From CAZAOY01 sp964486925 (GTDB taxonomy: Bacteria; Bacillota; Clostridia; Oscillospirales; Ruminococcaceae): 22,142 nt of DNA. The notes below the pieces were generated by a model. It had not been told where the DNA came from. It ran no database searches and was given only the letters and a program-made list of their open reading frames with translations. The position numbers were made by a program, and so were the translations under genes. Shown here piece after piece: positions 7,436 through 13,531 of this stretch. Each line of letters starts with the position of its first letter. Position 1 is the first letter of the stretch. Where the stretch lies: the NCBI GenBank assembly GCA_964486925.1, contig CAZAOY010000043.1, forward strand, positions 1 through 22,142, written 5' to 3'.

Positions 7436-8008
7436 TTATTTAACTCTGCTGTTCCACCAATTAATATAGAAATTCATATTATCTATATATTGAGCCGAGC
7501 TTGCGGGATTACCTAATATTCTCTGGTCATCTGCATTTTTCTTAAATAGCTGTATAAAATTCATTCTAAGTCCCGTATTTTCATGTTGGATGGGTCTATT
7601 CATAGGTAGGACACCTTTTAGCAGGTCATCTATACTTTTGAGTTTACCGCTATATACAGCAAGAGCGGTCATCTCTTCCTCTGTTGCATTGTACGGATTA
7701 ACATCATTTATATGTATCTCTGTTTTATATAGCTCGCCATTTTTATCATAACGTATAACATTCATAATTGGGTTTTCAGGTGTTGATTTCTCATTCATTT
7801 CATAATCACCTGTGTGACAAACATACATTGAATTTTCGTTGCGAGGAAAGAGTTTTCTGTTCATTACCACCGAATCTGATGAATGTGACACCGGCACTGC
7901 TTGTGAATTAGCCTGCCTTGCTAGTATGTTACCGAATGACGTTCCTTTTGCATTTTGGGTTTTGCTTTGCACTGGATAGTTTGGCTTAAATAGATCTCCT
8001 ATTCTCAT
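7436..8008 (-). CDS. Hypothetical protein of unknown family (190 aa)
   Basis: Not recognised. The ATG has an AAAGGAG site 9 nt upstream. There is no signal peptide or membrane segment. The N-terminal ~60 residues are polar and low in hydrophobics (KTQNAKGTSFGNILARQANS), probably disordered. A middle part (about 75-115) has short strands IMNVIRYDKNGELYKTEIHI followed by the helical NATEEEMTALAVYSGKL. A C-terminal part ends YIDNMNFYINWWNSRVK. The layout, with a disordered N-terminus and an EEMTALAVYSGK-like helix, recalls short uncharacterised proteins common in gut Clostridia, but this is an impression only. It is the gene directly downstream of the structured leader at 8045-8131, which may control it. 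Confidence 0.65.
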   Translation of the reverse strand: MRIGDLFKPNYPVQSKTQNAKGTSFGNILARQANSQAVPVSHSSDSVVMNRKLFPRNENSMYVCHTGDYEMNEKSTPENPIMNVIRYDKNGELYKTEIHINDVNPYNATEEEMTALAVYSGKLKSIDDLLKGVLPMNRPIQHENTGLRMNFIQLFKKNADDQRILGNPASSAQYIDNMNFYINWWNSRVK

Positions 8009-8044
8009 GTGTTTTTGCTCCTTTTTATAGTTTTATTCTTTTAA

Positions 8045-8131
8045 GGTAGTACCACAACACCTGATTTCTCAGTCAGTCAAAATCAGAGATTCCCGTTAAG
8101 TCCAATCTCTTTGTGTTGTTATAGTATTACC
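8045..8131 (-). ncRNA. Predicted three-way-junction 5' leader RNA of the 190-aa gene
   Basis: An outer stem joins GGTAGTAC (8045-8052) to GTATTACC (8124-8131) and ACAACAC (8054-8060) to GTGTTGT (8113-8119), 15 pairs with one G-T. Inside are two hairpins: CTGATTT/AAATCAG (8061-8067 with 8080-8086) and AGAGATT/AATCTCT (8085-8091 with 8104-8110), which overlap by two bases and could compete. On the minus strand a TATAAT at 8145-8140 would start transcription near 8133, so this fold would be the very 5' end of the mRNA, about 37 nt before the ATG. It does not match purine or other riboswitch consensuses that I know. Confidence 0.4.
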
Positions 8132-8139
8132 GTAAAAAC

Positions 8140-8145
8140 ATTATA
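8140..8145 (-). promoter_or_regulatory. -10 element for the 190-aa gene
   Basis: A minus-strand TATAAT lies at 8145-8140. No good -35 sits at 16-18 bp, so it may need an activator or rely on the A+T-rich upstream tract. Confidence 0.35.
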
Positions 8146-8169
8146 GATATATATACTTTCACCCACACC

Positions 8170-8576
8170 TAAAAAGCTGTCAAATATTAATTCGACAACT
8201 TTTGGTAAATTTTGTGGTTGTGGGGTATAAAAGCTAACGCCATTGCCAACTGCGGCATAGATGTTTTTTCGGCATTAACTGTCCACCACAGATAACCGTA
8301 CATCATATCTCTAAATTCTTTGCCCGCTAAATATGCTTTGGTAGAAATAGTATTAATCCACCTAGACGATACTATATGTTTCACGTTTACCTTGCCTTTG
8401 TTTAAACAAAGCAGTCCTATTTTAGCCATATCCTCTGCGCTAAAGCATAGACCATACCCTGATGTGCTGACACCCTGCGGGTCGCAAAACCAAACATTTC
8501 CTTTTGGCTCTTTACACATCGCAAAACGCTTATCTTCTTCTGCTGCTTTAGCCAAGAAGTTACAATGCTTTCGCAC
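8170..8576 (-). pseudogene. Serine hydrolase (beta-lactamase/PBP4*-like) remnant
   Basis: Only the C-terminal part of a class C beta-lactamase-type serine hydrolase remains. Seen: an open stretch from a GTG at 8576 reading AEEDKRFAMCKEPKGNVWFC, then GYGLCFSAEDMAKIGLLCLN and MMYGYLWWTVNAE, all typical of the domain after the active-site serine region. The SxxK serine, the YxN motif and the first two thirds are absent. At a run of six T (8264-8269, A on the coding strand) the frame breaks. The next frame continues as NIYAAVGNGVSFYTPQPQNL then PKVVELIFDSFLG, which is the family's end with about 16 residues (GNVIYV-type strand) deleted. So there are three lesions: lost 5' end, frameshift and internal deletion. 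The hairpin at 8172-8203 overlaps its last codons. Confidence 0.8.
8172..8203 (-). terminator. Terminator hairpin (repeat family, copy 2)
   Basis: AAAAGCTGTC (8172-8181) pairs with GACAACTTTT (8194-8203), one G-T wobble. Read on the minus strand it ends GACAGCTTTTT, a terminator layout. It falls in the last codons of the serine hydrolase remnant. Confidence 0.55.
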
Positions 8577-8610
8577 CCATATTTACGGTGACTATGCTCA
8601 TATGGCTAGG

Positions 8611-9390
8611 TTATAGTTGCAATGCAAACATAACGGACTGACGAACAAAGCTTTCACGAGTTTCTTTAAAGCTTGTATCTCCCCAATCCCAAGGCTTATC
8701 ATCTACTGTTATTGGGTGTTTATCTGAACAAAGTAAGATAGAAACAGCGGGTATAGAATAGTAGTTGCTAACAGCCAAGAGAGCCGAAGCCTCCATGTCC
8801 ACACCAACACATCCATTTTTACGCCAAAGTGCTTCTTTGGCAAGAGTTTGGCGATATACACCATCTGTAGTTACCGTAGGATCTGTTGTTAAGGTAAATT
8901 TGTTAAGGAAATGGCTTTTTGCCTTATTAAATAGAGCCATATCAGGTGTAGCTACTGAAATGTTTTCAAAGTAATGATGAGAAGTACCCTCTTCACTATA
9001 TATTTTGCTAGGGATTATAACAGTACCAACATCTATGTTTTCTGCAAATCCGCCGCACATTCCGATAACAATTACTTGCTTAACTCCTAAAGCTATAACT
9101 GTTTCTAAAGTGTCAACAGCCGCGGGAGCACCATAACCCCCTCGTGTAAAGCACACATTTGGATTGTCTTTTAGCGCAATACACTTTGGGTTATCTAAAA
9201 AACAAGGGAGTTTTTCAGACAATGCTATCGTTTCAAAGTTATTCTCTATAAAACCCATAGCCATACCTATTTCAAATATTACGCAGATTTTTGGCAACGA
9301 ATAGTTAATAGCGCTTCCATGCTGACTTCTAACGTGCTTTTCAGCCGTTATCACAGCCATCGACCTGTCATTTGGCAACATCCAGTTCAT
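8611..9390 (-). CDS. Nucleoside phosphorylase (uridine/purine nucleoside phosphorylase family)
   Basis: This 259-aa enzyme should split nucleosides with phosphate into a free base and (deoxy)ribose-1-phosphate for cytoplasmic salvage. Seen: CFTRGGYGAPAAVDTLETVIALGVKQVIVIGMCGGFAENIDV split as a phosphate-site and a central beta strand with the GMCGG glycine motif; a VGTVIIPSK strand; the ribose-binding VDMEASALLAVSNYYSIPA motif (family VxMExAxL); and the SILLCSDKHP segment whose aspartate corresponds to the catalytic acid region of PNP-type members. Length is normal. Whether the substrate is uridine or a purine nucleoside is not settled by eye. The GAGG ribosome site is weak. Its stop is 34 bp from the serine hydrolase remnant, so a joint transcript ending at 8172 is likely. 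Confidence 0.88.
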   Translation of the reverse strand: MNWMLPNDRSMAVITAEKHVRSQHGSAINYSLPKICVIFEIGMAMGFIENNFETIALSEKLPCFLDNPKCIALKDNPNVCFTRGGYGAPAAVDTLETVIALGVKQVIVIGMCGGFAENIDVGTVIIPSKIYSEEGTSHHYFENISVATPDMALFNKAKSHFLNKFTLTTDPTVTTDGVYRQTLAKEALWRKNGCVGVDMEASALLAVSNYYSIPAVSILLCSDKHPITVDDKPWDWGDTSFKETRESFVRQSVMFALQL

Positions 9391-9619
9391 TTTTAATACC
9401 TCACATAATATAAATTTACTTTAAACTATACATATAAATAAAATACAAAATTTGGTTGTAGGTAGGAAAGCCAGCAAAAAATATCTATAATAGTTAATCT
9501 CATTACAGATTTACTGGTTTCGTTTAGATGACCACAAACCATACTGTTCATTAAAGCTTTTAGATAGACAGCCTTCTGTGTAAAACGAAGTGCTTGTGGG
9601 ATAAACGAGCTAACTAAGA

Positions 9620-10084
9620 TTATTCAGCGTCTTTGAAGTAAAAATCCATAGAACTGCTTGAATATTTAAACCCGTATTTTACATATAATTGTTCACCTGC
9701 TTCAGAGGCCGACAAAGAAACCCTAAAGCATTGCCTTTCTCGCGCCTCATTCATGGTATATTGCAATAATTTTGTAGCAACACCCATATTGCGAAATTGT
9801 GGTAGTGTGTACATGTTCATCAAGTATGCTACCTTGCCGTTTGGTACACTGGCTATCGGAGGAACGGAGTAAAAGCAAATTCCACTCATTGCAATTATTT
9901 TGTTGTCTACTAAGCAAATATAAGCTACAAATTTATCCGATGTGATGTTATTAACAAAAAAGTTTAGCGTATTATTATAAAACTCTTCGCCATTTTCAAT
10001 GCTTTCATTTCTCTCTCTGCGCATTTCAAATCTTAGTTTTGTAAGCTCAACACAATTTTCAAAAGTTGCTTTTTTAAAAATCAT
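9620..10084 (-). CDS. GNAT-family N-acetyltransferase
   Basis: This 154-aa protein has the GNAT fold: an N-terminal helix pair (NCVELTKLRFEMRRERNES), beta strands with AYICLVDNKIIAMSGICFYS, and the acetyl-CoA loop FRNMGVATKLLQYTMNEARE (the Q/RxxGxA pattern). It continues with CFRVSLSASEAGEQLYVKYGF. The ending YVKYGFKYSSSSMDFYF is typical of small-molecule acetyltransferases of Clostridia. The acceptor is unknown. It stands alone, with the terminator of the tRNA locus just upstream at 10120-10152. The 9391-9619 region downstream shows no further gene. Confidence 0.85.
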   Translation of the reverse strand: MIFKKATFENCVELTKLRFEMRRERNESIENGEEFYNNTLNFFVNNITSDKFVAYICLVDNKIIAMSGICFYSVPPIASVPNGKVAYLMNMYTLPQFRNMGVATKLLQYTMNEARERQCFRVSLSASEAGEQLYVKYGFKYSSSSMDFYFKDAE

Positions 10085-10119
10085 AACTAATTCCTTTTCA
10101 TATTTTAGATACTAAATAC

Positions 10120-10152
10120 AAAAAGCTGTCAAATCTACATTCGACAGCTTTT
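10120..10152 (-). terminator. Terminator hairpin at the end of the tRNA locus (repeat family, copy 3)
   Basis: AAAAAGCTGTC (10120-10130) pairs with GACAGCTTTT (10143-10152). On the minus strand a T-run follows (GCTTTTTG), a good rho-independent terminator right after the tRNA-Arg 3' fragment. Part of it is repeated at 10288-10307 beyond the N gap. Confidence 0.65.
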
Positions 10153-10161
10153 GAAAAATTC

Positions 10162-10187
10162 TGGTACGCCCGAAGGGATTCGAACCC
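10162..10187 (-). pseudogene. tRNA-Arg 3' fragment at left edge of assembly gap
   Basis: These 26 bases are identical to the 3' end (T-arm, acceptor strand, CCA) of the tRNA-Arg at 10526-10602. The rest is hidden by N from 10188. They form the end of a 55-bp sequence (10133-10187) that recurs exactly at 10288-10342. Confidence 0.6.
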
Positions 10188-10287
10188 NNNNNNNNNNNNN
10201 NNNNNNNNNNNNNNNNNNNNNNNNNNNNNNNNNNNNNNNNNNNNNNNNNNNNNNNNNNNNNNNNNNNNNNNNNNNNNNNNNNNNNNN
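10188..10287. other. Assembly gap of 100 N
   Basis: Exactly 100 unknown bases, the conventional placeholder for a gap of unknown size. It is flanked on both sides by an identical 55-bp sequence, so the true sequence may be shorter (a false duplication), or longer (an unresolved repeat or inserted element). Confidence 0.95.
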
Positions 10288-10316
10288 ATCTACATTCGAC
10301 AGCTTTTGAAAAATTC

Positions 10317-10342
10317 TGGTACGCCCGAAGGGATTCGAACCC
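10317..10342 (-). pseudogene. tRNA-Arg 3' fragment at right edge of assembly gap
   Basis: The same 26 bases as the 3' end of the tRNA-Arg at 10526-10602, with a well-paired T-arm and an encoded CCA. The sequence then departs (minus strand 10343 upward) with no anticodon arm, D-arm or 5' acceptor strand. It is therefore a partial tRNA, of the kind left as an attachment-site copy when an element integrates at a tRNA 3' end. Confidence 0.6.
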
Positions 10343-10399
10343 TCGGGGGTTCTTCTCCATCCTAAATGCATACAATAACCTATTAAATACTATATGTAA

Positions 10400-10421
10400 A
10401 ACTATCCTCTTGAAGATAGTT
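10400..10421 (-). terminator. Hairpin downstream of the tRNA-like gene
   Basis: AACTATC (10400-10406) pairs perfectly with GATAGTT (10415-10421), loop of 8 nt. On the minus strand TTTT follows. It lies 4 bp past the ACT tRNA-like gene. Confidence 0.45.
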
Positions 10422-10424
10422 AGA

Positions 10425-10497
10425 CTTCACATGTGGGACTTGAACCCACGACCCATCGCTTAGTAGGCGATTGCTCTATCCACTGAGCTAATGCGGC
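10425..10497 (-). tRNA. tRNA-like gene with anticodon ACT, atypical
   Basis: A complete cloverleaf can be drawn: acceptor GCCGCAT, TA, D-arm GCTC/GAGC, anticodon stem ATCGC/GCGAT around loop CTACTAA, 5-nt variable loop, and T-arm GTGGG/CCCAC with TTCAAGT. The anticodon ACT would read AGU (Ser), but the variable loop is short, unlike tRNA-Ser, and the body resembles tRNA-Arg (TCT/CCT). The two outermost acceptor pairs do not form (G1-A72, C2-A71), and no CCA is encoded, whereas the neighbouring tRNA-Arg encodes one. It is probably a decaying or specialised Arg-type tRNA. It lies 28 bp downstream of tRNA-Arg(ACG), presumably in the same transcript. Confidence 0.6.
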
Positions 10498-10525
10498 AAA
10501 AAATTACTACTGGATTAAACCAGAT

Positions 10526-10602
10526 TGGTACGCCCGAAGGGATTCGAACCCCCGGCCTTTTGGTTCGTAGCCAAACACTCTATCCAGCTGAGCTACGGGC
10601 GC
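10526..10602 (-). tRNA. tRNA-Arg (anticodon ACG)
   Basis: A full tRNA with acceptor GCGCCCG/CGGGCGT, D-arm GCTC/GAGT, anticodon stem TTTGG/CCAAA around CTACGAA (anticodon ACG, read as ICG for CGU/CGC/CGA), a 5-nt variable loop, a T-loop TTCGAAT, discriminator A and an encoded CCA. It is a normal class I arginine tRNA. Its last 26 bases are copied at 10162 and 10317. Confidence 0.93.
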
Positions 10603-10660
10603 ATATAATTCTATACCTATATCCGTACATGCTATATCCTATACTACACATACCTATATA

Positions 10661-10730
10661 CATAGTAACCACCTAGCATTTATCAAATACGCAACACCTT
10701 AAGTGTGCTACCTGCTCAGCAGTTACTATG
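10661..10730 (-). other. Cloverleaf-like palindromic structure in the tRNA leader
   Basis: CATAGTAAC (10661-10669) and GTTACTATG (10722-10730) form a perfect 9-bp outer stem. Inside are three short hairpins: CTGC/GCAG, a bulged GC.ACAC/GTGTGC stem, and GTATTT/AAATGC as read on the minus strand. This gives a possible four-way junction of 70 nt between the tRNA promoter and tRNA-Arg. It lacks a T-loop and is not a tRNA. Its role is unknown. Confidence 0.35.
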
Positions 10731-10732
10731 AT

Positions 10733-10761
10733 ATAATAACACAGATAATTTCTAAAGTCAA
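10733..10761 (-). promoter_or_regulatory. Promoter of the tRNA locus
   Basis: On the minus strand: -35 TTGACT (10761-10756), 17-bp spacer and -10 TATTAT (10738-10733). It is about 130 bp upstream of tRNA-Arg. The predicted start falls inside the outer stem of the structure at 10661-10730. Confidence 0.55.
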
Positions 10762-10809
10762 GGTTTTTTACAATATTTGTAGGAAAACTCAAATTTTACC
10801 ACACAAACC

Positions 10810-11355
10810 CTAATTATATGTATATTTCGTCATACCTACTCGCTTGGTCAGTATTACTGCTACCGCTATCTTTAGCGCGTCGCCTATGATAAAGGGCAGT
10901 ACACACATTAAAAGCGCTGATAATACATCGGTATTTGTGGACACGCTATACCAGATTGTACCTAGCGTGTAGCAGGATAACACCCCTAATGTCATTGCTA
11001 CAGCTACCATATAAACCTTTCGCCCCCAAAGCTTTAGCAGTACCGATACTAATAGCGCCGCTACTATGTAACCCACAAGATACCCACCGGTAGGGCCAAC
11101 GAGCGCATTAAACCCGCCCTTAAACCCCGCAAAGACAGGGATTCCCACCCCGCCAAGCAGTAGGAATATCCCCTGTGACATAACCGCTAACCGTGGCGGC
11201 AGTATCCCCCCCGCTAAAAGCACCGCTAGCAGTCCTAGGTTTATCTGCACTACCGAAAAAGGCTGTGGTATAGCTATCTGCGAGAAAACGGCAGTAATTG
11301 CGGTAAAGAGTGCGGTGATTGCGATAGGTCTTGAGCTTTTATAAGTTGTCGTCAT
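10810..11355 (-). CDS. bioY: BioY biotin transporter substrate-binding (S) component
   Basis: This 181-aa membrane protein is the biotin-binding S component of an ECF transporter; it works with the shared EcfA/EcfA'/EcfT energy module encoded elsewhere. Seen: about six hydrophobic segments beginning IAITALFTAITAVFSQIAI, the early loop IPQPFSVVQINLGLLAVLLAG, the hallmark GGFNALVGPTGGYLVGYI motif (residues 80-97) that lines the biotin site, and a late PFIIGDALKIAVAV segment. Length is normal. The ATG has a GGAGG site. Upstream is a near-perfect BirA operator overlapping the promoter (11406-11443), so it is predicted to be repressed when biotin is plentiful. It is a single-gene unit. Confidence 0.95.
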   Translation of the reverse strand: MTTTYKSSRPIAITALFTAITAVFSQIAIPQPFSVVQINLGLLAVLLAGGILPPRLAVMSQGIFLLLGGVGIPVFAGFKGGFNALVGPTGGYLVGYIVAALLVSVLLKLWGRKVYMVAVAMTLGVLSCYTLGTIWYSVSTNTDVLSALLMCVLPFIIGDALKIAVAVILTKRVGMTKYTYN

Positions 11356-11405
11356 AATAATCCTCCGGAATATTTATCTAGTGTTTGGGACTATTTCCCT
11401 TTCAA

Positions 11406-11437
11406 TTGTATACCATTATACCATATTAAGTTTACAA
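11406..11437 (-). promoter_or_regulatory. BirA (biotin repressor) operator
   Basis: Half-sites TTGTATAC (11406-11413) and GTTTACAA (11430-11437) are separated by 16 bp, matching the known BirA layout TTGTAAAC-N16/17-GTTTACAA with one base off in one half. It covers the spacer and -10 of the bioY promoter, so bound BirA-biotinyl-AMP would block RNA polymerase. Confidence 0.85.
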
Positions 11438-11443
11438 TGTCAA
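11415..11443 (-). promoter_or_regulatory. bioY promoter, full consensus
   Basis: On the minus strand a perfect -35 TTGACA (11443-11438), 17-bp spacer and perfect -10 TATAAT (11420-11415) with an upstream TGG. The start site would lie about 52 bp before the bioY ATG. Confidence 0.85.
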
Positions 11444-11610
11444 TAAAAAATTTATATAAATCGGTTTATATTAGATATTCAGGCAGAATAAAAGATTTTT
11501 TAAGAAGATTAGCATTAAAGGTATTGTGGCGTGCCCCAGTCCATCTGTGTATCCTTCTCTTGATATGGATTAAATACCCTGCAAATATTAAATATTCTTA
11601 AGGTTTCTAG

Positions 11611-11639
11611 TTGTAATTTGGCGAGTTATGTGTTATAAT
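11611..11639 (+). promoter_or_regulatory. Promoter of the PPPDE-like membrane protein gene
   Basis: -35 TTGTAA (11611-11616), 17-bp spacer and -10 TATAAT (11634-11639). It leaves a leader of about 170 nt before the ATG at 11817. I see no clear fold or gene in 11460-11610 or in the leader beyond an 18-codon ORF at 11731 without a convincing ribosome site. Confidence 0.6.
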
Positions 11640-11816
11640 AAAATGGCCTTCAATTTAACGGTGGGTGGATTATATCGGTATCATATAATAAGTTACAAAA
11701 ACTGATGTTTTACCGAATTGTAAACAAGATGAATCACAAGGGATGCAGCAGAAGAGGATCTGTTGACAACTATAAAGCCGAATAAAAAGTATATTAATAA
11801 AGTGAGGAATTTATAT

Positions 11817-13106
11817 ATGAACAGTAAACGAATAGATGCGCTCTCCCTTTTTATAGCATGGATTACGCTTTTGGCTGTAGGCTTGTTTATATCGATAACG
11901 AAGATGCAATCCTTACAGCTTGTAATTGCCATTATCTCCTTTGGCCTTATTATAAGCGGGGTATATTCAATTGCATATATATTTTTTGCTAAGAAAAGGA
12001 GAAGGGAACTAAAAATCTCGTCAGCTATTGTAGGTATAGCTATTGGTGTGTTCCTAATTTCATATCAAAACATCTCATTATCGATATTACCAATACTATT
12101 CGCTTGTTATACCTTGTTCAATGCTATCGTAAAATTCATTGAGTTTTCCTTGTACCGAAAGGAAAAGATAAAGGGTAACACTCTGACATTTATAGAGAGC
12201 TTATTGCTTGCTTTTTTTGGTATAACACTAATGTTTTCACCATTACTACATATTGATGATGTCATGCTGATAATTGGCATCTATTGTGTGCTATACAGTT
12301 TTACATTTTTATCGGACTTTTTTAGAGAAATATTGCCACAAAGAACCAAGAACAGATTAAAAAGAAAGGTAAGGGTTTCATTGCCTGTTTTTATGGTTGC
12401 GTTTGCTCCCAAGAAAATGTTAAAGGTTATTAATGAGTATCTAAATAATATGAGCGAGCCGGATGACATACCTGATTATGAAGATAAAAAGGTGGATCAA
12501 GAGCCGGATGTCGAGGTATTTGTCCACGTTACAGAAAGCGGTTTTGGCTCAATCGGTCACGTTGATATCGGCATTGATGACTATGTGGTTTCCTTCGGTA
12601 ATTATGACAGTGATTCACTGCGGCTGTTTGATTCTATAGGTGATGGGGTTTTATTTATAGCGAATAAGAGCAAGTATATACCGTACTGTATTAAGTCGAG
12701 CCAAAAGACCCTTATAAGTTATGGGCTTTCCTTAAGCGATAAACAAAAAAAGGAAGTAGTAGAGTATATAAACACTATTATTGATTCCGCAACAGAGTGG
12801 AAGCCTAAATACCAAGTGGCGGTTGAAAAAGATAACACTGCTCAAATATGCGACTATGATGACTACGCTAGTAATCTTTTTTACAGCACCGATGCCAAGC
12901 TATTCAAATTCAATAGCGGAAAAATGAAGAAATATTTTGTTCTGGGAACTAACTGTGTAAAGATAGCAGATAGCGTTTTGGGCAAAGCCGGAACAGACAT
13001 CTTAAAGATCAACGGTATCATTTCCCCCGGCTCATATCTTGATTTTTTAGAACACGAGTTTTGTCGCAAAAACTCAATGGTGATTACGAAAAGAATATAC
13101 AACTAA
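11817..13106 (+). CDS. Multi-pass membrane protein with C-terminal PPPDE-like (permuted papain-like) domain
   Basis: From the ATG at 11817 (GAGG site 9 nt upstream, better than the TTG at 11763) the product is 429 aa. Residues ~10-165 hold about six hydrophobic helices arranged in pairs like the HdeD/DUF308 membrane module. A basic stretch (PQRTKNRLKRKVR) and an acidic linker (EPDDIPDYEDKKVDQEPD) lead to a soluble domain. That domain has GFGSIGHVDIGIDDYVVSFGNYD with H248, and near the end GTNCVKIADSVLG with C380, then IISPGSYLDFLEHEF. A histidine strand before an NC-x3-AD-x-L helix is the order seen in PPPDE and other permuted NlpC/P60-like thiol hydrolases, which act as deubiquitinase-like peptidases, amidases or acyltransferases. 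The function here is inferred from this pattern only; it could be catalytically dead. It is the only plus-strand gene. Confidence 0.6.
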   Translation: MNSKRIDALSLFIAWITLLAVGLFISITKMQSLQLVIAIISFGLIISGVYSIAYIFFAKKRRRELKISSAIVGIAIGVFLISYQNISLSILPILFACYTLFNAIVKFIEFSLYRKEKIKGNTLTFIESLLLAFFGITLMFSPLLHIDDVMLIIGIYCVLYSFTFLSDFFREILPQRTKNRLKRKVRVSLPVFMVAFAPKKMLKVINEYLNNMSEPDDIPDYEDKKVDQEPDVEVFVHVTESGFGSIGHVDIGIDDYVVSFGNYDSDSLRLFDSIGDGVLFIANKSKYIPYCIKSSQKTLISYGLSLSDKQKKEVVEYINTIIDSATEWKPKYQVAVEKDNTAQICDYDDYASNLFYSTDAKLFKFNSGKMKKYFVLGTNCVKIADSVLGKAGTDILKINGIISPGSYLDFLEHEFCRKNSMVITKRIYN

Positions 13107-13230
13107 GCTATATCTTCTGATCGGGTTAAGAATAGTACTCTAAAGAAAGGTATAAATGATTTCGCACTTCTGTATCCGAAAACGAATATGCTTATGATAT
13201 CTCCAAAAACCAGCCTGTTACCATGTAGGC

Positions 13231-13518
13231 TTAATCGGTATATACAAACTCCATGGTCTTTCCTAGCTTTTTGTAGTATTCGGTGGTATCATCAAACACA
13301 GACAGTATTAATTCTAAATCCCTATGAAGGCTTTTCGGAAGCTTGTTAATCCCTTTTACATAAATTATTGCAGGCGCATCCATCAGTCCTGTCATCAAGT
13401 CCCATATAGCGTCAGCGTTTTTTCCACACCAATCAGGAAACTCCAAACCCTTTATCAGCACTTCATAAAACTGCAAAAAGGTCTTTACCTTTGTAAAATC
13501 TAAAATATACTCTACCAT
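13231..13518 (-). CDS. Barstar-family ribonuclease inhibitor (antitoxin)
   Basis: This 95-aa protein would bind and block the barnase-like RNase encoded just upstream. Seen: the barstar helix-2 region FPDWCGKNADAIWDLMTGL, where W30, D36 and D40 align with barstar Y29, D35 and D39, the residues that plug the barnase active site. A beta strand APAIIYVKGI, a helix SLHRDLELILSVFDDTTEYYKKLG and a last strand TMEFVYTD complete the fold. The ATG at 13518 is 9 nt after a perfect AGGAGG; the in-frame GTG at 13527 touches that site and is unlikely. The RNase stop codon overlaps the ribosome site, so translation is probably coupled to the toxin gene. Length is normal (~90). Confidence 0.92.
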   Translation of the reverse strand: MVEYILDFTKVKTFLQFYEVLIKGLEFPDWCGKNADAIWDLMTGLMDAPAIIYVKGINKLPKSLHRDLELILSVFDDTTEYYKKLGKTMEFVYTD

Positions 13519-13531
13519 AGATACCACCCTC

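Noticed and set aside
8045..8131. Purine-type riboswitch
   Set aside because: The three-way junction shape is similar, but the conserved junction bases of purine riboswitches are absent.
10112..10375. Two minus-strand ORFs running through the N gap
   Set aside because: They consist of tRNA fragment and unknown bases, with no credible protein.
10491..10676. Plus-strand ORF of 61 aa with GTPEGIRTPGLLVRSQTLYP
   Set aside because: It is the antisense reading of tRNA-Arg and its neighbour; such tRNA-derived peptides are a well-known annotation artefact.
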